DNA of 64,000 nucleotides, from assembly GCA_035041965.1 (NCBI GenBank), contig JAPYMA010000067.1, positions 1 to 64,000 of the forward strand, written 5' to 3'. The number at the start of each line of letters is the position of its first letter. The first letter of the stretch is position 1. Positions 54,201 to 64,000 of this stretch are shown piece after piece. The notes below the pieces were generated by a model, which was not told the DNA's origin, searched no databases, and was given only the letters and a program-made list of their open reading frames with translations. The stretch comes from Anisakis pegreffii. Its lineage: Eukaryota > Nematoda > Chromadorea > Rhabditida > Anisakidae. A program made the position numbers and the translations under genes.

Positions 54201-57200
54201 AAACGTTTGTATACAAATTTTCAACATGCAATTGTTAGCGAGAGATACTCGAAACAGATGGACAGGAAAATGCCTCTCAAATGACATCTCATCGAACTAA
54301 ACGGCTTCATCTCAAAGAAATCAGAAGAGATCAGTTGAGCATTAAGGGTGAATGAAGAGGTCATTCAGATTGCTCTGTCAAAGCAAATAAAAAAGAGCGC
54401 ACGCAAAAAGGATTTCGATGGTCAACATCCGATTTCGTATCAAATGACGACTTGTTTATCTTGTTTATCCACCTGAATACATAAGAATAAGTAATGAGAG
54501 TTGAGATCGCAACGAATTGTAAATATGTTTCAATATGAATGAGTTGCGTCATCATTTCCATCATCAATCACGTATTATTGCATAAAAATTTTTCAAAAGT
54601 ACATTGCTGCCAATGAAACTCTAATCTATATTACCCAATATGTAAGTGCACATTACCTGCCCATGAAACTGTAAATGTAATTTACGTTATGGATCAGCTA
54701 TGCATATTAACTGAGAATATCTATCGGCTAACTTAAGTTTCGTGAATCTAACTGATGGTCAGTCATACAATGAGAATTTCCACAAAACAAATTACCGAAA
54801 CCAATCGAATGTGTGCAATTTGTACAAATGTATAATTCTTTTTCGATGTTCCTAAACTGACATTCCTAATAGATATTCTGATCTCATTTCTGTTATCCAT
54901 TTTTCATGTTGCTCAGAATTCTCATCAAACATTTCTATATCGTATTATTTATGAACATCTCTGATTATGAGTATAAAATCTTTTTTAAACTCATTCATTT
55001 TTTAATATAAACATTTACTGTTTGTCATTGAATTCAAGAGAATATTTATTTTAGTATATTCCACATTTGGTTCGTTTGGAAATGTCCGAGGCAGCTGTTG
55101 ATACCATTGAACGTGGTGCTTTCCAACGGACACCGCACATTCAGGCGATAATCCTCAATAAAAATCGTTTATCACTGTAAGTTTCATCTTTATTTTTTGC
55201 GTCTTCGAATATCTAGTCCTTAAACAATTTCAAAAAGTTGCATTCCCTTTGATCAAATCTCTCAAATGTTGATCATTTTACACCCACTCATTCATCTAAA
55301 CCTGACTTTGAATGTCACTTCCGAACCTAAAACTAATCGTGAGGCTGAGTTTGGCCCAGACCCACTCCACAACCCTGTGCTTTCATATCAGCTATCTGTG
55401 ACGAAATCACGGTTTGCTCTGAAACTACAATATCTTACGAAATGGTTTTTTATTGAAGTGCCTTTATGCAAAACAAAGGATAGCATTTTCGTAATATGAG
55501 TCACAACTTGGTATTTTCCACATCCACTTGGTATTTTCCACAGTCGAAATTACGAAATCAACTCTTCTAGTTACTTTCTTATCATAAACAGCTACTTAAT
55601 GGTGGTGAGGCATACTCATGCAAATGGTGCATCTCATATGTTTACAATTCCCATTTCTTGATCAAATGCTACTGGAAACGACAACAGATCTTCAGAACAC
55701 ATTTCAAAATGCAGCAGAACAATCATAAAATCATTTTTACGTTTACATTTATGCTTAGATCAGCACCATCCATATTGCATCTGTTCGCCTGAAAGAATCA
55801 TTCGAATCAATGTCTTGAATTCAAGTATCTCTTCAATTTTCATTTTTTGCAATACTGAGAAAGATTCAGCAGCACAAAAAAATCCAGCTGAAGCTAGTTG
55901 CAAATGTTTATTCTGAGCAAACTGGTTACTTTGTATTCAGTTTGAATTTTTTTTTGCTTTTCCCACATTATTGGTTGCTGGTGATGCATTGAGCTGGTGA
56001 AGTTTTTGTATCATTCTTGAAATGCAACTAGCTGACTGTAGAATATTCTCAAAACTGGATTTGTGCGGTGGGTTGGTGTATTGTAAGTGGGCAAAATTAT
56101 TGTGTGTTCATCGAACAAACACACTGATTTGCGTTGATTGATTGCATTACTTCGATTCGGTTTGATTTTGGTTTGATGATGACGATCACTTGTTTATTTA
56201 TTTATTCATTCTTCGTCCCTTCTGTCGTCCGTTCGTTTGAATCGAGTCGAGTCGAGATACATTCTAATGGTTGAATTGATTGCAAACAAAATTTTTCAAC
56301 TAAACCTCACCAACTAGCTCAATGACTAGCACTGAAGGACAACAAACAAGGATGACAATTTCATCACGATTCCCTCACTAACTTTCAAGTCAACTAAATC
56401 AGACCCGAAATAACACTGTAAAACAACTGTAAATTTGGTCAAAGAATCGATCAACTCCTCAAAGGTCCCACAAAACATGCCTCTGATCATATGCAGTCAG
56501 TCAATGCCTTGAATAGGAAGGTGCGTATCAAATTTTCAAGTGATTTCCAAACATTTCAAATGATTTCATGTTCACAAATTCCTCGTTAACACTTATGGCA
56601 AATCATTGAATCTGATAACGACACTCAGACAATATTTAAAAGTAGATTTTGCTCTATACGAAAATTGAGTAAAATGTGTTTGGATAGCAAAAATACTCTA
56701 AATCAGATTGTTTACACGCATTCAATCGCTCTTAAAATCTATTGACACAGGTGTGTACCTGAACAATCGTTATCATTGAATTGTTCAGCTGAATCTCCAT
56801 CCAAAATCGCCATCAGTGTCATTGTCAGAGTGACCAACGAGTGAATATTTTATAGAATCAAACTGTCATCAGCTGTCATGAAGTGATTACTTTTCGACAA
56901 AGAATGAATGCAGCGTGAATCATTTTTTGACTCATTCGTTTTTTGTGATTCAACAAAACGACAAATATTTATTTTCGGTCGATTCAAAGTATATTTTCGG
57001 AACGTTTCCCCATTCAGTCTGTTCAAACATCAAAACTGGTCATCGCACATCAATCGTGCTTAATCCTACGTTAAGCTACGATCTCAGTATGCTTACTGTA
57101 CGCACATTACAAGATCTTTGTTGTTCTCAACTAACCATTGAAGGGATCAATTTGAAACTGTATACATAAATGATCATCAGATCGATCAGATATTGAATAC

Positions 57201-59611
57201 ACTATTGCAACTTGTCATAACTTTTCCATTTTTTTAGCAAACTTGAAATTGATCAGTAAAAAACATCTGGCAGAAAAGAAACAGTACAATAAATATTCAA
57301 TTTCAACAATGCAAAGAAATGGTCACTAATGAAAGTTGAGAAATTAACGGTATTTGAAAGAATGAAGAAATACGATGAAATGGTTTTGGAAATGTGAAGA
57401 TGTTCTAGCTTAAACGTTTCATGTCAAACGAGAATAGTTGTTGGTTCAATTGGAGTTGTTTCTTTAAGGATTCGAACGGACTTCTTCCAAGGTCTCAATG
57501 AGCTCTATGCGGTCAACGTTGGTGGCAACCGAATTGAACGTGTTGAACCGTTGGCGTTTGCAAATTTACCAGAAATCAGCAATCTCGATATAAGGTTAGT
57601 GAAATGTTTATTTCAATTGTAATCTGCCTCATATTCTCCTGATTAATCATTAATCGACGAAAATGCAGAATAAACATTTGAGTAAGTGAACGGAATGGAG
57701 AGAACACGATTTTTTAAATCAATATTCTTAAACTGTTATAAAAACTGGAGGAACAGAATGAAACAGGTTTTTGAATTATCTCATAGCTTCAACTAAAAAT
57801 CAGCTACTAACTAAGGTTGAGTTGATAATCAGGGGATTGATTAGATAAATCTTTTGATCTTTGTGTGAATGAATTTGAACTAAATGAACTTGAGGTAATG
57901 AATCTAAGCGCATTGTTTCTGAATTTGAGGTGATCATTTCCGTGCAACAAAATTTTATTATCTGACTGATGCACAATGCAATTTTTCAGTTTCAATCAAC
58001 TGCAAACGTTGCCCGAGAACACGTTCATGAATTCGTTCATACCGCATCCGAACGAACGACGTGTGATGTTCGTATGCGGTAATCCGTGGTTGTGTGATTC
58101 AGCACTGAATTGGTTCCGCCAAATGTTGCGTGAGAATGTCGATATTGACATCAATAAACCGGGATGTACCGCAGTTTGTGTTCAATCCATAAACGGTTGC
58201 CCGCCCGAGGGGACACCTCTGAGGGCTGTCGACTTCTGCGCCAACGACACAGCACTACCTCTGACCGGTAGTGCGCTCTCATTGGTTGGCTGGATTATTT
58301 TAGGTAAGCATTTCATTTAATCAATTCTGTTACACGCTTGAACCCAGTTTCGGTTTATAAAGTCAAACTGCAGTTTATTCCTTACATATTTCCATAAAAT
58401 TCCGTATAAGCGCCTATAAGTCTGTAAGTAATCCCCTATAGAACAGTCAAGCAGAACAAGCGAGCAAGTTCACCAATCTAACTCATCGTTTAGTTTCAAG
58501 TAATAAATTTCCCATCAAACTCTTCGACGGATTAAAGTTTCAAAAGACAAACCGCATAAGTCATATATGCATACTTCAAATCCAAACCAAAGTTTGACTT
58601 GATCTCACACAATGTATTGATCTGCTTACTGAGATCCCTTTCCAGCTCAGTTTCTTGGCAATTAGGGTAACGCCAAAGATTTTCCACTGTCACCTTTTTG
58701 CATTACTAATAAAGACAAGACTAACATCAGGATTGCGGAATGGAATTACCCTTCAAATCATATTGTTGCGGTTAATCAGTTCTTATCAGTGGTGTTATTC
58801 GTTATCAGTTCTTATCAATTTTCAGCAATAATCATGACAATCTTATTGATAAGTATTTGTTTGATGGCACTTGTCAAGTACGGAATAGCTTATCGACGTA
58901 GGAAACTGAAGGATGAAGGCGTTCTGAGTGATGAACAACGAATGGGTTCATCAACAAGTGGGATAATTCACTTTCATTCATCTCATAATTTGATCTCTTT
59001 TATCAAAAACAATAATGTTGCTTATTCGCCTACCAGTATCAATTGGAATGGGGAATAAAAATCTGATGAAGTGACATGAAAATGCGAAAATTGATATTAT
59101 AAAAGTATAAATATTGATTAAGAGGTGAACGGTCGAAAAGATCGATGAAAAATCGTACTGAATACTTTTCTAGTAGAATATTGTCAATGTCTTATAACAA
59201 AGGTGAACAGAGGAAATTAAATCAGTCCTAATTAAAGCTTTCTCGAAGTAATCGGAATGCTCTTACTGATCAATGTAGTTATGAGAGTTTTACGTTCAAA
59301 ACGTCCATCAGTTCAACTTATATATCTTACTTAAAATCATTTTTTTGCAGAAACGTTCATGTTAAGAACCTTTCACGAGTATAATTACTTTATGTTAGCA
59401 ACAGATTGTTCAGAACATGACATTCACTGATTCGTCTGTGTAAAATTCGGGAGTATTTGATTTCTAATTGAATTTAGCCTCAGTTTATCGAGTGGTCACA
59501 CCGTCGGTGGTAACACGATCACGATCGTATGTGGCACCAACAGGAATGATCGATCTCGACCTGCCACCAGCACATACTCTCGACGAGTATCCAGCAACAT
59601 ATTTATATTGA
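51237..59611 (+). CDS. Single-span extracellular leucine-rich-repeat protein (eLRR type), 7 exons, about 622 aa
   Basis: It resembles nematode eLRR proteins (LET-4/EGG-6/SYM-1 class) that organise apical extracellular matrix of epithelia. Exons: 51237-51560, 51996-52724, 55055-55176, 57469-57594, 57990-58303, 58826-58945, 59478-59611. A hydrophobic segment at residues 44-64 ends in VQAQ, followed by a Cys cap (CPPLQPPCRC). About a dozen LRRs follow, such as LRNLRKLYLNRNRI and LTNLNLGLNQI. The C-cap has CGNPWLCDSALNWF and CPPEGTPLRAVDFC. One membrane span (LSLVGWIILAIIMTILLISI) precedes a basic tail ending DEYPATYLY. The 43 residues before the hydrophobic segment are unusual for a signal peptide, so the first exon or start may differ; ATG 51156 is an in-frame alternative. 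Introns 2 and 3 are each about 2.3 kb. The specific paralogue cannot be named. Confidence 0.9.
52725..57468. other. Two long introns of the LRR gene (interrupted by exon 55055-55176)
   Basis: Each intron is about 2.3 kb, the longest in the window. I saw no embedded coding exons, no hAT copy and no RNA gene. A small direct repeat, ACTTGGTATTTTCCACA twice in tandem, lies at about 55506-55542. Their size could reflect intronic regulatory DNA, but nothing in the sequence proves it. Confidence 0.5.
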
Positions 59612-62310
59612 GCAAGCAACCTTTCAGATGATTTTTTCCTCGATTCATTCAATGCAAAGTGAATTGAGCAGTATTTCAAGTGCGTCTTCAGCTGATCAGT
59701 TATGATTATTGCTAGCAATAAGCGATCGCTCGATTCAGTTGGTGGTATTCATGTCGCGTAGTGTTGAAGAAGTGATATTCAATACTTCCAAATAGATATG
59801 CTAAAGTGTTTAAAAGTTCAGATAGCTTAGTACATATTTGAAATAATACGCAAAGATTACACTCAACCATTGCTGTATTCATGAAAAAAGCTATATCATG
59901 TTATCGTGGACGAGAAAGAATTCAATTATTTATTTTGATTGAATTTCTTGATAAGAAAGCATAAAGGTTGCTAACAGCCCGATGATACGGGTCTTTACAA
60001 TGATAACACCAAAAATTAAGAACTGATTCAAACATTTGATCAAATACTCATAGCTGTGATGTGATTTTGTGTATATTTTGGATTTGCGCGTCTGTTGATT
60101 AAAGCTGACTTGCTATGACATTGTATGATGAGTTCATTTCCTTCAAAATGTTTGACTTCGAAGGTTTCGCAATGCTCTGTTGTACTGTACACTCTTTTTT
60201 GAGCTGTTCTTAGAATATAGGTCTATTCCACGGTCGAAATGATACACTGCCTTTTCTGTTGTGAGTTGTTGGTACACAACAATAATTATTAAGTAGCAAA
60301 ACACTTATTACAATTAACTGCGTGTTTGTGTGATAATTGCAATTTCTTTCTTCATTTGTGTTTCTTCTTGTTTCATCTGCTTTGCTCATTTTTCTCAGCA
60401 GATCGTTTCTTCATTTTCTTGTTTCTTCAAACACGTATGATCGATATTCAGCGTGGCTTTTACATGAAAGAAGCGTTCTCTTCAAAGTGATATCTCAAAT
60501 TTGGAATCATCACGACGAAAAATCCTACAAAAATTGCTACGATTTTGTTCAGATCACACTTCAGTACATTTTTAAAGATCATTCTACCGTATGAAAACTG
60601 TCACTTTAACCTTCAATGATCAATCCGATTTACAATGCCATAGAATGTGTTAGAATGTTTTAAAGTTATCACAGCTCTGTGGGATTGACTCTTTGAAGAA
60701 ACGCGTGAATTTAGCCATACTGAATGTCTTCTATTATTCTCTATTGCAAATTTCTTGTTTGATCGTAAATGTTATGTTGAAGTGCAATTATGAGAAGATG
60801 ACAAAGGTTTCATAAAACGAATGATAAAATTTTACAATTTCAATTGTGAACATCATATTATAACTCTTCAAATCTATACCTCAAAGTCGGCATTCAAGCG
60901 TGCAACGAAGCGTTTTCATTACAAGCAACAGTATTATTATCGGTGGTGTTATAATACTCTTGTCTTGGCTCTTAGTGCTATTATCAGTATCGATGTTATC
61001 GTTGCTACATTCCTGTAATGTTACACTGCGGTGCACACCTATCAATGATATTATTCAATATCTTTATTGCATACTCAATGAAAGTCACTAAGAGCTCTAG
61101 CACAACAAATCATCCGCTCATTTAAACACCAAAAATGCTTCAAAATATCCAATTTGAGAACAGAAAACCACATAACTGCGAAACGAAAATGCAATATAAC
61201 CGAAAGTAAAATGTACAAAAGACTAATTAATCGATCAGTACGCGATAGTGACATTTCGGTTCCAGTGTCAAATCGGTTGTTATATAAGAGAGCAGAACAT
61301 GTCCAAAAAAGGACGCGAGGAACGGAACGGAACAGAACAACTGAAGGCTAGAATAGAACAAAGCTGAACAATTTGCCAACAGTCTGGAACAGAAATATCA
61401 CTCGTATCCGTTCATCTGAAAGAGAACAACCAGCTTTTCGGGTTCCTACAGGAACACCTCAGCACAAATCGGGCAATGAAAATAGCAAAATAAGGCCACT
61501 ACTAGACACATTCAACAACTGTTACCTACTACAAAACAATATGAAATTACAGCTGATTAAAAGGAGTCATGCTAAGAAACACAACAATAAATCATGTCTT
61601 CGTTGTCTCATCATGATGGAATAATAACAATGATAAAATTAATAACACTGACCATAATGTTAATAAATGAATTAATAGCAACTTAAAACAACAAATAATA
61701 CGGATCTGCATCAATGCTATTTTCACAACTGAACTACTAAATAAGAACATTTTCAATGCATTAGCACCTTCTTTTCCGTAAACTCTACTCAGACCATTCA
61801 CAAAAGGAGTAATGCTGATAAATAGACGAACAATCTCAAGCTATAAGACATACTAAAAATTGAGCACTTCAGCTTCCAAATTTGATCTTTTCATTGAAAT
61901 ACAATATCGTACAATATTGAGAAATATCAATAATAATAATACCAAAAATAATGCCAATAATAATAAAATGCAAAAAGTAACAAACGAATATTGCTCACCG
62001 AAGGAAATCAATAAAATTACACCTCTCTCTGAGAGGAAATAACACAAAAAGTCGCGAAATCAGCCCGGAAAACTTGCAGTTTCTTTACAATGTACACAAT
62101 AATACAATACAAAATTAATGACTGAATCATACAATGGGTGAATATTCACAGAGAAAGAATAATCTCTAGACCACTACCACCACCAACACCAACAAATTTT
62201 CACACTCTTCATGATCCACTCTAATCCCTCACAAACTTTTTCTCCCTTCTATTTCCTCATTCAATCTCACCAACAATCACCTCAGTCTGTCCCTCAACAC
62301 CATTCCAACA
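59612..62310. other. Convergent intergenic region, LRR gene to copine gene
   Basis: About 2.7 kb between the 3' ends of two convergent genes. It contains short direct repeats of the GGAAC type near 61318-61340 and an AATAATAAT-like tract at about 61925-61970. All open frames are short, without motifs or splice partners. No RNA gene was recognised. Confidence 0.55.
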
Positions 62311-63880
<1,570 letters not shown>

Positions 63881-64000
63881 CTAAACAAATACAAATTGAT
63901 TAATTAAACTTACTCGTTCCATCAACGCCACAAAAAGTCAACACACTAAGTTATAACAAAGAAATACATTGACTGAAGAATGAATGAAATAAAAACGTTT

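Overview
The window is animal chromosomal DNA and almost certainly comes from a nematode. The evidence is a cuticle collagen with the nematode N-terminal domain and Gly-X-Y blocks, introns ending in TTTCAG-like acceptors, several start codons lying just behind acceptor-like sites (compatible with trans-splicing), and proteins whose closest remembered relatives are C. elegans families. The DNA is AT-rich, introns range from about 43 bp to 2.3 kb, and intergenic gaps reach several kb. The species cannot be named from sequence alone. All gene models were built by hand from reading frame, splice phase and protein-family knowledge. Exon phases join without conflict in every model.

Layout. 1-9634 is gene-poor and holds a trinucleotide-like microsatellite. 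9635-23391 (+) is a 25-exon type II membrane aminopeptidase of family M1 with an intact GxMEN motif and zinc site. 24910-26411 (+) is a cuticle collagen. 28827-31784 (+) is a DNAJB12/14-type ER-membrane J protein. 35405-39300 (+) is the ribosome-associated J protein DNAJC2/zuotin. 40172-42910 (+) is a MOF/KAT8-type MYST histone acetyltransferase. 44155-47751 (+) is a six-span cation diffusion facilitator of the DxxxD (manganese-type) group. 51237-59611 (+) is a single-span extracellular leucine-rich-repeat protein. 62311-63880 (-) is the copine (vWA) domain of a gene that probably continues beyond the right edge.

Mobile DNA. Five copies of one non-autonomous DNA transposon family are present. 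Three lie in introns of the aminopeptidase gene, one in the first large intron of the transporter, and one in the transporter/LRR intergenic region. Termini of the type CAGTGGTTCTCA...TGAGAACCACTG and 8-bp target duplications (two perfect, one 7 of 8) place the family in the hAT superfamily. The copies carry a short conserved reading frame of 39-106 codons and a subterminal hairpin.

The genes do not form a pathway and spacing is too wide for a nematode operon. The two adjacent J-domain genes belong to different classes. The most unusual points are the hAT family, two introns that appear to need GC-AG splicing, a 96-nt intron with no stop codon in the copine gene, a large basic insertion in the aminopeptidase, and a His/Gln-rich insertion in the MOF chromo-barrel. 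I found no convincing new multi-gene system.
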